Shown here: piece by piece, positions 54,519 through 63,720 of the stretch
Layout: the number at the start of each line of letters is the position of its first letter
Position numbering within the stretch: the first letter of the stretch is position 1
Assembly (NCBI GenBank): GCA_963773085.1
Contig: CAVYZS010000003.1
Coordinates: 3,264 to 67,263 of the forward strand
Direction of reading: 5' to 3'
From: JAENVT01 sp963773085
GTDB lineage: Bacteria > Actinomycetota > Acidimicrobiia > Acidimicrobiales > Ilumatobacteraceae
DNA: 64,000 nt
The notes under the pieces: model-generated
The model's input: the letters and a program-made list of their open reading frames with translations, nothing else
The model's database searches: none
Told to the model about the DNA's origin: nothing
Translations under genes and position numbers: made by a program

Positions 54519-55095
54519 GATCCTCGTCCCTGTCCTGATCCTTGCTGTCTGCGGGAGTGCGGCCGGCGTTGCGTACGCGTCGCACGACGGTGGAAGCAAT
54601 CTCAGTCGTGTGCGCCATGCGACTGAGCAGTTCCGCAGCCTGACTGTCGCCGAGACCTCGGGCTACGGCCAACTTGTCGATGCCAACGGAATCGCCTGCA
54701 TCGACATGCCCGGCATGGGTGCAATGGGAGTGCACTACGTGAAGGGCTCGCTGGTCGGGGACGGCGCCATCGATGCGCTGACTCCCGAAGCCGTTGTCTA
54801 CGAGCCCGACGAGCGGGGGCGTCTCCGCCTCGTCGCCGTCGAGTACGTCGTCTTTCAAGACGCGTGGGATGCTCAGCACATCGCTCGGCCATCGTTGTTC
54901 GGTCAGCCGTTCGATTTGACCGCCGCCGGAAATCGCTACGGTCTGCCGGCGTTCTACTCACTTCACGCATGGCTGTTCAAGCGCAACGCCGCCGGAACGT
55001 TTGCGATGTGGAATCCGAACGTCACCTGCACCCCGGATGACGACCGCCACCACGAGCATGGCCGCGCGGATCACGTCGACGAATCGGACGGCTGA
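54508..55095 (+). CDS. Conserved secreted protein of unknown function
   Basis: The 195-residue protein has a signal peptide (residues 1-24, ending AYASHDG). The secreted domain contains MPGMGAMGVHYVKGSLVGDG, PEAVVYEPDERGRLRLVAVE, a GLPAFYSLHAWLFKRNAAGT block, and a His/Asp-rich tail after WNPNVTC. This is a recurrent uncharacterised secreted family. The His-rich end might bind metal. A strong AGGAGG lies within the overlapping DUF4242 gene, 7 bases before the ATG. Confidence 0.75.
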   Translation: MIRKILVPVLILAVCGSAAGVAYASHDGGSNLSRVRHATEQFRSLTVAETSGYGQLVDANGIACIDMPGMGAMGVHYVKGSLVGDGAIDALTPEAVVYEPDERGRLRLVAVEYVVFQDAWDAQHIARPSLFGQPFDLTAAGNRYGLPAFYSLHAWLFKRNAAGTFAMWNPNVTCTPDDDRHHEHGRADHVDESDG

Positions 55096-55152
55096 CCGAC
55101 GGCGTCGCTTCGGCGAACACGAAATCGCGGAGTCCCACGGCGTGGTTACCGG

Positions 55153-55197
55153 ACTTTGTCGCTCCGAACATGTCCAGCATGTCCTGAGCGACAAAGT
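55153..55197. repeat. 45-bp palindromic element
   Basis: ACTTTGTCGCTC (55153-55164) and GAGCGACAAAGT (55186-55197) are perfect 12-bp inverted repeats. Inside them ACATG and CATGT pair again, so the whole unit can fold into one long hairpin. A diverged copy lies at 35601-35645. It sits between the secreted-protein and SDR genes. Confidence 0.75.
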
Positions 55198-55289
55198 TGG
55201 CTCTTGTGGCCGCAACTCGCCTCGATCGTCACCCGTCGTTCGGTAGAGGTACGGTGGTCTGCGACTTCGCCTCGAACGGATGATGCGTG

Positions 55290-56138
55290 ATGGCTGACAG
55301 AAAGGTCTGGTTGATCACCGGTGCCGGCCGTGGCATGGGTGTGGCATTCACGAGGGCTGCACTGGCTGCTGGCGATGCCGTTGTCGCGACCGGTCGTCGT
55401 CCTGACGAGGTGCTGAAGGCTGTCGGTGAATTCGACCGCTTGATGGTGGCTCGGCTGGACGTCACGAGTGTGGATGAAGCCAACACGGTGGCGGACTCAG
55501 CAGTCGAGCGGTTTGGCCGGATCGATGTTCTGGTCAACAGCGCGGGCGCGTCGTTCAAGGGCTACTTCGAGGAGATGTCGCCCGAGCAGGTCGAGCAGCA
55601 ACTGGCCACCAATCTGATCGGCCCGATGAACGTCACTCGGGCCATCCTGCCGGTCATGCGCAAGCAGCGCTCCGGGCATCTGGTCGCGATTTCGTCGGGA
55701 GCCGGACTCATCGCATTCGAATACTCGTCGGTCTACGCGGCATCGAAGGCGGGCCTCGAAGGTTGGATGGGGGCGCTCGAACAAGAGGTTGCCCCGTTCG
55801 GCATCCGGACCTCAATCATCAATCCGGGCTTCTTCCGAACCGGACTGGCCAGTCCCGAATCGCTCATCTGGCCTACGTTGCCGATTCCCGACTATGCCGA
55901 GCGCAGCGCTGCCCAGCGCAAGTGGTGGGAGGCTCAGGACGGCCAGCAGGCGGGCGATCCCGACAAGCTTGCCCAGGCGTTGCTCACCATTGTCGGCGAG
56001 GACCCGCCACCGCGACGCTTCCTCGCCGGCGCCGACGCGGTGGCCTTGGCGCAACGAAAGATCGCGGAACTGCAAGAACAAATCGCGTCCCACCGCGAGC
56101 TGTCGACCTCGTTGACGTTCGATCCCGGGAACCAGTAG
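55290..56138 (+). CDS. Short-chain dehydrogenase/reductase (classical SDR)
   Basis: The 282-residue protein has the NAD(P)-binding ITGAGRGMGVAFTRAAL, the arginine pair ATGRRPDEV that favours NADP, VNSAGASF (variant NNAG), the active-site serine in VAISSGAG and the catalytic Tyr-x3-Lys in VYAASKAG. The C-terminal extension is of the common oxidoreductase type. The substrate is unknown. The start is the ATG at 55290 (a GTG precedes it at 55287). It is flanked upstream by the palindromic element. Confidence 0.92.
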   Translation: MADRKVWLITGAGRGMGVAFTRAALAAGDAVVATGRRPDEVLKAVGEFDRLMVARLDVTSVDEANTVADSAVERFGRIDVLVNSAGASFKGYFEEMSPEQVEQQLATNLIGPMNVTRAILPVMRKQRSGHLVAISSGAGLIAFEYSSVYAASKAGLEGWMGALEQEVAPFGIRTSIINPGFFRTGLASPESLIWPTLPIPDYAERSAAQRKWWEAQDGQQAGDPDKLAQALLTIVGEDPPPRRFLAGADAVALAQRKIAELQEQIASHRELSTSLTFDPGNQ

Positions 56139-56289
56139 TCGGACGCGACTACCGAGCAGAATGCCTGAACGCCCGCGCCGATCGCCGTCTGATGAACACC
56201 TGGTGAATGTTTGACACATGACGAGAACGGGGCCAGTCGTTCGTATGGCTACCCGACGTAGAGCCGGCGAACCTGCAGGGCCGAGCCTG

Positions 56290-57174
56290 TCAAGTGAGCC
56301 ACTTCCGCAGCTTTCGCCGCGATGTCTTCTTCCAAACCTTCTCGAATTGAGCGCGCAATTGGACCCTGTCGTCGCGTTCGAACCCGATCAGTTCGCCTGC
56401 AACGAGCCGCGTCGATAGCAACGCTTTCGCTGCTCCACGGCACCACGCTTCGGCAAGCGTGCTGTCCTGATACTCTTCGAGCACGGATTCAACGTCTGCA
56501 AGGGCTCGGGCAAACCGCCGGGAATCCTTGCCGTTCAACGGTGCCACCGCGTCGGCGGCATATCGGGCGTCCTGCGAAAGACCCCGGATCGCACGGTAGG
56601 CGTCGTCGGGTGCATCGATTACCAGGGAATCGACGGCTCGGCTGAGGTTTCGCCATGCTTCATCGGCGATGCCGATGGAGATCGGTCGACCCCGACGATC
56701 GGCCAGACCGGAGGGCTGACTGGCGAACTGTGGTGCTCGAGCGATGCCGACCAACGCGTCGAGCAGCGCCACGTAGCGGTCCTCTGCCAACGTCGCGACG
56801 ACGTGCTCGAACGCATCCGTCCTCGCCTCAGCAAGATGTTGCGAGAGAGTGCCCAACTGCTTGGCATCTTGGTCGGGCAGCCGGGCCAATTGAGATCGCA
56901 ATCGCTCGACGAGCAGGTCCGCGTCGCAGACGACCGCGACTTCGCTCCCTAACCAGAGCAGCTCATCGCAAAGCCATGTCGTCACGGAATCTTCGAGCAG
57001 CGGGGCGAAGGTACGCAGCTCGCAAGGAAGGCGTCGCACGGTTGCTCGAAACTCGTGAATGTCCTTGGGGTCACTTTCGGCACAGACATTGGCGTGCTGA
57101 CCAATGAGTGTTGTCACCGATTTGGCCAGCGTGTGGCGCACGAGCAACCCGACGCCGCCGCCCATGCGTCGCAT
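56290..57174 (-). CDS. CHAD domain-containing protein
   Basis: The protein of about 294 residues is a CHAD (conserved histidine alpha-helical) domain: an N-terminal DPKDIHEFRATVRRLPCELR stretch with the conserved His and Arg residues, and later GLSQDARYAADAVAPL and QDSTLAEAWCRGAAKAL. It ends in a very basic tail (KVWKKTSRRKLRKWL). CHAD proteins bind inorganic polyphosphate. The start may be the ATG at 57174 or 57165, or the GTG at 57201. All lie within the antisense pyruvate-kinase-like remnant, so the two overlap head to head. Confidence 0.85.
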   Translation of the reverse strand: MRRMGGGVGLLVRHTLAKSVTTLIGQHANVCAESDPKDIHEFRATVRRLPCELRTFAPLLEDSVTTWLCDELLWLGSEVAVVCDADLLVERLRSQLARLPDQDAKQLGTLSQHLAEARTDAFEHVVATLAEDRYVALLDALVGIARAPQFASQPSGLADRRGRPISIGIADEAWRNLSRAVDSLVIDAPDDAYRAIRGLSQDARYAADAVAPLNGKDSRRFARALADVESVLEEYQDSTLAEAWCRGAAKALLSTRLVAGELIGFERDDRVQLRAQFEKVWKKTSRRKLRKWLT

Positions 57175-57555
57175 CGTCGATCGGCGGCAAACCTCGTCCA
57201 CTACGTCGAACTACGAAACCACGACATCCGAGAATTGCAGGCCCTTCTCGCGCTGGTGGGCCTATCGTCGCTCGGTCGTTCCGAACCGTATGTGTTGGCG
57301 ACCATCGAGGCGGTGCTGTCGCTGCTCGCCCTCATGACCGACCAGCCGACCCCGGTGCCGCGCGCCAGCACCGCACTCACGGAAGGGCACGACTTACTCG
57401 AGCTCAATAACTCGATCCTGACGCGCATGCACGACCACCAGGACAAGAACGCAGCCTGTTACGCCGACTGCGCTCGTGGGAACCGTCTCCGGAACGACGC
57501 GAGGTATACCGATGAAATTGCTCAGGTCCTGGACGCTCGCGTCGAAGACCGGTGA
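57055..57555 (+). pseudogene. Truncated pyruvate kinase-family N-terminal fragment
   Basis: Residues encoded at about 57150-57435 (SHRRSAANLVHYVELRNHDI, LVGLSSLGRSEPYVLATIEA, LELNNSILTRMHDHQD) match the N-terminal helical region of long-form bacterial pyruvate kinase-like proteins. The catalytic barrel that should follow is missing: the frame continues into unrelated sequence (KNAACYADCARG...) and stops at 57555. The upstream part overlaps the start of the divergent CHAD gene. I read it as a remnant left by a deletion; a function for the fragment alone is doubtful. Confidence 0.6.
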
Positions 57556-57728
57556 GACCGCGCTGATGACGATCGAAGACGTTGGCACCACAATTCCGGA
57601 CCGCCGCGCTCCAATTTCCGGTGCAGGTGAACTTTGCGCGAACGCACGTTGACGAATGCGCTGACGGCTCCGGCGAAATCATCCGTCCGTGGTTGAATTG
57701 GTCCCAACTTGAACGATTGGGGTGGCGA

Positions 57729-60428
57729 ATGGCTCACGGTGTCGAAGCGGATCGGGTGGAGCAGGCACGAGTCGGTACTCCCTGGAAGCGGTGGGGGCCG
57801 TACCTGAGCGAACGGCAATGGGGAACGGTTCGGGAGGATTACAGCGACAACGGCGACGCTTGGAACTACTTCAGCCACGACCAGGCTCGCTCCCGCGCCT
57901 ACAAGTGGGGCGAGGACGGGATCGCCGGTTTCTGCGACGACCGCCAGCAGCTGTGCTTCGCGATCACTCTCTGGAACGGGGTGGACCCGATCCTGAAGGA
58001 GCGAATGTTCGGCCTGACCAACTCCGAAGGGAACCACGGCGAAGATGTGAAGGAGTATTACTTCTACCTCGACGCCACGCCCACGAGCTCGTACCTGAAG
58101 TACAGGTACCGCTACCCATTGGGCGAGTTCCCGTACGAAGATCTCGTTGCGACGAACCGCGCCCGAGGTCGGCTCGATCAGGAGTACGAACTGCTCGACA
58201 CTGGGATCTTCGACGACGATCGCTACGTCGACGTCGATGTGGAATACGCAAAGAGCGCGCCCGACGACGTCCACATCCGCATCACGCTGAACAACCGCAG
58301 CCACGACCCGGCAACGATGCACTTGCTACCGTCGTTGTGGTTCCGCAACACGTGGTGGATGGACAAGCCGAAGGGCTCCCTCCACGCCGTTGATGGTCAA
58401 GAGGGTGCGGTCATCGCAGCCGACCACCCCAACCTCGGCCAGTTGGAGCTGCGCTGCGAAGGCGCGCCGGAGCTGTTGTTCACGGAGAACGAGACCAACT
58501 GCGAGCGGTTGTGGGGCTCCCCCAACCCGACGCCGTACGTGAAAGACGCCTTCCACAGCTATGTCATTCACAAGGAGGACAGCGCCGTCAATCCTGCGCG
58601 GTCCGGCACCAAGTCCGCCGCTCACTATGTCGTCGACATCCCCGCCGACGGCGCCCGAGTCGTGCAAGCCCGGCTGTGCCGAGCGGATGCGCCAGCGATC
58701 ACAGCCGCCAAAGTCGGTCGTCTGTTCACGACTCGCATCGCGGAGGCCGACGAGTTCTACTCCTCGATCACTCCCCCGGGCGTACCCGACGATGAGGCGA
58801 TCGTGCTGCGCCACGCCCTGGCAGGGATGCTGTGGGGGAAGCAGCTGTACAGCTTCGACCTCGACCGCTGGCTCGACGAGCATCAAGTGCATCCGCTGCG
58901 GCAATCCGCGACTCTCGACGTGCGAAACCGGAACTGGTTCCACATGATCAACGACGACGTGATCTCGATGCCCGACACGTGGGAGTACCCGTGGTATGCG
59001 TCGTGGGATCTGGCGTTCCACACCGTCGCGCTGGCGATGGTCGACATCGATGACGCCAAGTCCCAACTCGAACTCATGCTGCGCGACCTGTACCTCCACC
59101 CGAACGGACAGCTACCGGCGTACGAGTGGAATTTCGGCGATGTCAATCCTCCAGTCCATGCATGGGCGACGCTGGCCGTGTACGAGACCGAGCTCGAGCA
59201 GCGCGGCGAGGGCGATGTGGCGTGGTTGAAGGGCGCGTTCCAGAAGCTGCTGGTCAACTTCACCTGGTGGATCAATCGCAAGGATCCGACCGGACGCAAT
59301 GTGTTCGAGGGTGGGTTCCTGGGCTTGGACAACATCGGCGTGTTCGACCGCAGCTCACCACTGCCTACGGGCGGCCACCTCGAGCAATCGGACGGCACGG
59401 CCTGGATGGCGTTCTTCTCGCAGTCCATGCTCGCTATCGCGATCGAGCTGTCCGCACACGACAAACTGTACGAAGACATGGTGCTCAAGTTCGCCGAGCA
59501 CTCTCTCTTCATCGCTGCCGCCATGGATCGGATCGGCGACAATCAGGACGAGATGTGGGACGAGGAGGACGGGTTCTTCTACGACGTGCTGCGGCTCCCG
59601 GACGGATCGGCGACCAGGCTCAAGGTGCGGTCGATGGTCGGGCTGCTCCCGCTGTGCGCTTCGACGATCATCCCGATCGAGGGAGTCACGCTTGGCGACG
59701 ACCTGGTGGCCCGGCTGCGCCGCCGGATCGAGTCGATGCCGGAGCTGCTCGCCACCACCCATGACTCGCGTCAGCTCGGCGTCAACGGACGGCGTATGTT
59801 GGCCGTGCTCGACGAAACCAAGCTGCGAAGGGTGCTCGCCCGGATGCTCGACGAGAGCGAGTTCCTGAGCCCGCACGGCCTGCGCTCGCTGTCGCGCTAC
59901 CACGAGCAGCACCCGTTCTCGCTCGAGGTCGATGGCCACGTCTATGAGGTCGGCTACCTCGCCGCCGAATCCGACAGCGGGATGTTCGGCGGTAACTCGA
60001 ACTGGCGCGGGCCTGTGTGGTTCCCCGTCAACTACCTCGTGCTGCGGGGGCTGCTGCACCTGTACGCGTATTACGGCGACGACTTCACGGTGGAGTGTCC
60101 CACCGGTTCGGGGCAGCAGTGCACACTCTTCGAGGTGGCAACCGAGCTCGGCCGGCGGTTGACGTCGATCTTCGTCCCCGACTCCGACGGCCGTCGTCCG
60201 GTGTTCGGAGGTACGGAGCGGTTCCAGAGCGACCCCAACTGGAAGGATCTGCCGCAGTTCTCCGAGTACTTCCACGGTGACAACGGCGCCGGCCTCGGTG
60301 CCAGCCATCAGACCGGGTGGACCGGTCTGGTCGCCCGCGTCATCCAGGCCCGGGGCTACCTGCGACCGGAAGATCTGCTCTCCACGGCTCTTCGCGGGAA
60401 CCTGGTGTACCGAGGCCCGACGACATGA
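57729..60428 (+). CDS. MGH1-like glycoside hydrolase (GH63-type glucosidase)
   Basis: The 899-residue protein is an (alpha/alpha)6-barrel glucosidase-like protein: RWGPYLSERQWGTVREDYSD at the start, YYFYLDATPTSSYLKYRYRY, MPDTWEYPWYASWDLAFHTV, YEWNFGDVNPPVHAWATL, and NSNWRGPVWFPVNYLVLRGL. Relatives are GH63 enzymes (mannosyl-oligosaccharide glucosidase, mannosylglycerate hydrolase-like) acting on alpha-glucosides. The ATG at 57729 (MAHGVEADRVE) begins the family similarity. The stop overlaps the GH13 gene start (ATGA), so both are translated together. Confidence 0.9.
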   Translation: MAHGVEADRVEQARVGTPWKRWGPYLSERQWGTVREDYSDNGDAWNYFSHDQARSRAYKWGEDGIAGFCDDRQQLCFAITLWNGVDPILKERMFGLTNSEGNHGEDVKEYYFYLDATPTSSYLKYRYRYPLGEFPYEDLVATNRARGRLDQEYELLDTGIFDDDRYVDVDVEYAKSAPDDVHIRITLNNRSHDPATMHLLPSLWFRNTWWMDKPKGSLHAVDGQEGAVIAADHPNLGQLELRCEGAPELLFTENETNCERLWGSPNPTPYVKDAFHSYVIHKEDSAVNPARSGTKSAAHYVVDIPADGARVVQARLCRADAPAITAAKVGRLFTTRIAEADEFYSSITPPGVPDDEAIVLRHALAGMLWGKQLYSFDLDRWLDEHQVHPLRQSATLDVRNRNWFHMINDDVISMPDTWEYPWYASWDLAFHTVALAMVDIDDAKSQLELMLRDLYLHPNGQLPAYEWNFGDVNPPVHAWATLAVYETELEQRGEGDVAWLKGAFQKLLVNFTWWINRKDPTGRNVFEGGFLGLDNIGVFDRSSPLPTGGHLEQSDGTAWMAFFSQSMLAIAIELSAHDKLYEDMVLKFAEHSLFIAAAMDRIGDNQDEMWDEEDGFFYDVLRLPDGSATRLKVRSMVGLLPLCASTIIPIEGVTLGDDLVARLRRRIESMPELLATTHDSRQLGVNGRRMLAVLDETKLRRVLARMLDESEFLSPHGLRSLSRYHEQHPFSLEVDGHVYEVGYLAAESDSGMFGGNSNWRGPVWFPVNYLVLRGLLHLYAYYGDDFTVECPTGSGQQCTLFEVATELGRRLTSIFVPDSDGRRPVFGGTERFQSDPNWKDLPQFSEYFHGDNGAGLGASHQTGWTGLVARVIQARGYLRPEDLLSTALRGNLVYRGPTT

Positions 60429-61969
60429 GTCGGTGGCCGGCTGACTCGGTGATCTACGAGCTGAACACGGCAGCTTGGCTCCACGACGTCGGCCGGCGCG
60501 CCGGTCGACGCGGCCCGGCCACGCTCGCCGACGTCCCACTCGAGGAATGGGAGCAGGTGACGCCACCCGGAGTCGACGCCGTCTGGTTGATGGGCGTGTG
60601 GGAACGCAGCCCAGCAGGCGTACGACTGGCGCTGGCATCGGCCGATCACCTGGCGTCGTTCCACGCCACGCTCCCGGATCTCGACGACTCCGACGTGATC
60701 GGGTCTGCGTATTGCCTCCGCCGCTACGAGGTCGATCCACGGTTCGGTGGTCGAGACGGCCTTGCTGCGGCGCGTGCAGCCTTGGCCGAGCGCGGGGTGC
60801 GCCTACTGGTCGACTTCGTCCCCAACCATGTGGCACCCGACCACCCCTGGCTCACCGACCACCCCGACTACTTCGTGCAGGGCAACACGAGCGATCTTGA
60901 TGGCGACCCGGCCGGCTTTCTGGCCGTGGGCGATTCGGTCATCGCCTGCGGGCGCGATCCATTCTTCCCGCCGTGGCCCGACGTCGCTCAACTCGACGGG
61001 TTTGCGCCGGGGCTGCGAAAGGCGGCAGCCGACACGCTGCTCGACATCGCCGACCAGGCCGACGGGGTGCGCTGTGACATGGCGATGCTGTTGCTCAACG
61101 ACGTGTTCGCGCGAACGTGGGGAGGCCGTGTCGGTAGCGCGCCGGAGCAGGAATACTGGACCGAGGTGATCCGTTCGGTGAGAGCGCGACATCCCGACTT
61201 CGTGTTCGCCGCCGAGGCGTACTGGGACCTCGAGTGGGAGCTGCAACAACTCGGGTTCGACTATTGCTACGACAAGCGCCTATACGACCGCCTGATCCAC
61301 GAGCCGCCCGACGCGATCCGACAGCACCTCCAGGCCGACCTCGAGTATCAGCGGCACCTCGTGCGCTTCCTCGAGAACCACGACGAGCCGCGTGTCGCCG
61401 CCGAACTGGCGCCGGCGAAGCAGCGCGCTGCGGCCGTCGCCATCGCGACGCTCCCCGGCGCCACCATGTGGCACGAAGGCCAGTTCGAAGGCTGGCGAGT
61501 GCGCCTACCGGTGTTCCTCGGCCGCCGGCCGCCGGAGCCGATCGACGCCGACCTCCGTCGCTTCTACCTCGGGCTGATCGGCGCCGTCGCCACCCGACGA
61601 CGTGGCCGGTGGGACCTCTGTGACACCAGCGGATGGCCGGACGACTCGAGCTACCGACAGCTTCTGTCCTGGTCGTGGATCGACGACGAGCAGCGAACGC
61701 TCATCGTGATCAACCTCGCCGACGCCCCGGCCGCCGCCCGTATCCACTTGGCATGGGACGATCTCGCTGAACGGACATGGCGACTCGACGACCTCCTGAC
61801 CGACCAATCGTTCGCCCGCGACGGAAGCGACGTGGCTGATCACGGGCTCTACATCCAACTGCCCCCATTTGGGTTCCACGTGTTCGCATGGCACGACGAG
61901 CCCGACATCGGAGCCCGACCATCCGCTGACCGGCTGGATACACCGACCTCACACCCGATGATGGCGTAA
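60425..61969 (+). CDS. Alpha-amylase family glycoside hydrolase (GH13)
   Basis: The 514-residue protein has the four GH13 regions: LLVDFVPNHVAPDHP; GVRCDMAMLL with the nucleophile Asp218; FVFAAEAYWD with the acid/base Glu264; and FLENHDEPR with Asp320. The catalytic set is complete. WLMGVWERSP and a beta-sandwich C-terminus complete the fold. It has no signal peptide, so it acts inside the cell, probably on maltodextrin, trehalose or glycogen-like substrates. The ATG at 60425 overlaps the GH63-like gene. It ends 35 bases from the convergent permease. Confidence 0.93.
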   Translation: MSRWPADSVIYELNTAAWLHDVGRRAGRRGPATLADVPLEEWEQVTPPGVDAVWLMGVWERSPAGVRLALASADHLASFHATLPDLDDSDVIGSAYCLRRYEVDPRFGGRDGLAAARAALAERGVRLLVDFVPNHVAPDHPWLTDHPDYFVQGNTSDLDGDPAGFLAVGDSVIACGRDPFFPPWPDVAQLDGFAPGLRKAAADTLLDIADQADGVRCDMAMLLLNDVFARTWGGRVGSAPEQEYWTEVIRSVRARHPDFVFAAEAYWDLEWELQQLGFDYCYDKRLYDRLIHEPPDAIRQHLQADLEYQRHLVRFLENHDEPRVAAELAPAKQRAAAVAIATLPGATMWHEGQFEGWRVRLPVFLGRRPPEPIDADLRRFYLGLIGAVATRRRGRWDLCDTSGWPDDSSYRQLLSWSWIDDEQRTLIVINLADAPAAARIHLAWDDLAERTWRLDDLLTDQSFARDGSDVADHGLYIQLPPFGFHVFAWHDEPDIGARPSADRLDTPTSHPMMA

Positions 61970-62004
61970 CCGCCGAGTTGGATTCTGCTCTGCCCCTGGT
62001 CGTT

Positions 62005-63336
62005 CATGGGACGCCTGCGACGGGTTGAGATTGTGAGGATGACTTGTCGCGCACTGCCTTCCACCACACGTCGAACACGACGGTGAGCGCGAAGACGACG
62101 AGCATCGACAGGAACACGCGGCGGCTTGTTGCGGGCGGTGTCGACGAGGAAGAACGAGAGCACGATGAGATCGAGCGCGATCGCGGCGATGATCACCGGC
62201 CCGCTCGAGTTGGTCTCTTTGCGCAGGCGGAACCCGGCAATACCCACCATCGAGAAGATGGCCAGAGCGACCGCACTGCCGATGTCCGCGATCTGCGACA
62301 GGTCGAGGAACAACGCCAACCCGAGCACGATCGCGACCGAGATCGTCAGGCCGCGGGTTCCGAACACGGGTGCACTTCCACCGAAGAACGACGGGAACTG
62401 GCGGGAGTCGGCGAGGCTGGCGGTGAGGTTCTGCGCGGCGAACGAGTTGGCGTTGACCGACGACGACGTGGCGAGCAAGGCAGCGATCGACATCATCGTG
62501 AAACCGGCGGCGCCGAGTGAGGGCCGTGCGGCTTCGGCGAGTGCCGTCTCGCCGTACCCGACGACCTCGGCCACGGTCAGCGAGCCGAACACACCGATGG
62601 ACATCAGCACATAGAGGCTGGCGGTGATGAGCAGCGCCAGGTAGGTGGCGCGGGGCACGTTGCGGGCGGGATTCGGTATCGACTCAGCGGTGTTGGCGAT
62701 GACCGCGAAGCCGAGGTAGGCGAAGAAGGTGAGCGCCACGGCCGAGATGATCTTGTTCCACGAGGGGTAGGTACTCGCCGCGAGCATGCTGAAGTCGGCG
62801 TCTTTCAGCGTCGCAACGATGAACACCGCGAACACCGCGAGCAGCACGACGACGATGAGCGACTGCAACTTGCCCACGGCATCGGCACCGATGCGGTTCA
62901 CCAGAGCCATGGCGACGACCACGACAACTGCGAACACCTTCGACCACTTCGCGCTCGCACTGTCGGGGAGGAACAACTCACGTGCATAGCCACCGAACGA
63001 CAGCGCCACCATGGCCGTGACGATCATGCCGGCGAGGTAGAAGAGCCAAGAGGCGATACCCGTGACATGCGAGTCGCCGAAGCCGCGGGCGAGGAACGAC
63101 ACGAGGCCGCCCCGCGACGGGAAACGCACGCTGAGCTTCGAGATGGTGTAGCCCAGCAGCGTCGCCACGCTGGCAGCGATGAGGAACGAGATCCACACCG
63201 CCGAGCCGGCGACAGCACCCGCTTGGCCCAACAGCGCAAAGATCCCGGCGCCGACCATGGCACCCACGCCTAGGAACACGGCCCCACCGAGCCTCATCTG
63301 TTGCGGTGCCCCGTCCGGTCCCTTGCTATCAGTCAT
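62005..63336 (-). pseudogene. APC family amino acid permease, one frameshift near the C-terminus
   Basis: The main frame encodes about 12 membrane helices with the APC signature (GGAVFLGVGAMVGAGIFALL, IANTAESIPNPARNVPRA) and a C-terminal cytoplasmic stretch. One extra base at about 62119-62124 shifts the frame just after SFFLVDTARNKP. The natural continuation RVFLSMLVVFALTVVFDVWW restores the last helix and stops at 62005. The ATG at 63336 has GGAGG 6 bases upstream. The intact protein of about 443 residues would import amino acids or polyamines, substrate unknown. Confidence 0.9.
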
Positions 63337-63560
63337 ACCTGCCTCCGTCGGCGCGATTCAGATCTGTAGAGGATCTCCTCCGGCCCGAACGTACTGCCCG
63401 GCAGGGTCCGGTCGATGCTCGCGATCGTCATTGCCGAAGACCTACCACGGAAGGGGGGAACGCGGTAGGGCCGATCGACTCGAATCTCCGCGAGGAGGTT
63501 GTCGAGCCGTGCACCGACAAAGATGACCTTGTGCCTTGAGGCAATACGACACGATCGGGC

Positions 63561-63720
63561 GCAGCGGAGACAGCTGCCGCGCAGGGCGAGATCCGCTCGA
63601 TCTACGTCTTCGGTGACCGCTTCGAGGGCTACTCCGCGGGCGCGGCGTGGCAGGACACCAAGCTCGGGCCCGGTAACTTTCGTGCGTGGGAGCGCACCGC
63701 GATCGTGTCCGACCACGACT
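63561..63720 (+). pseudogene. Degraded SpoIIAA-like (STAS/SEC14-type) protein fragment
   Basis: On the plus strand, in a frame lacking any start codon, IRSIYVFGDRFEGYSAGAAW and QDTKLGPGNFRAWERTAIVS match the centre of SpoIIAA-like proteins. The N-terminal strand and the C-terminal half (which should continue into GWLVPGEVRVF-type sequence) are not recognisable. The remainder of the 63337-64000 interval shows no other supported gene; several short antisense ORFs there look random. The fragment is presumably a gene remnant. Confidence 0.55.

Noticed and set aside
53962..54879. Minus-strand ORF opposite the DUF4242 and secreted-protein genes
   Set aside because: Both plus-strand genes have good ribosome sites and recognisable sequences; the ORF is Arg-rich without motifs.
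59355..60836. Long minus-strand ORF (493 codons) opposite the GH genes
   Set aside because: Composition and lack of motifs mark it as an antisense shadow of the GH63-like and GH13 genes.
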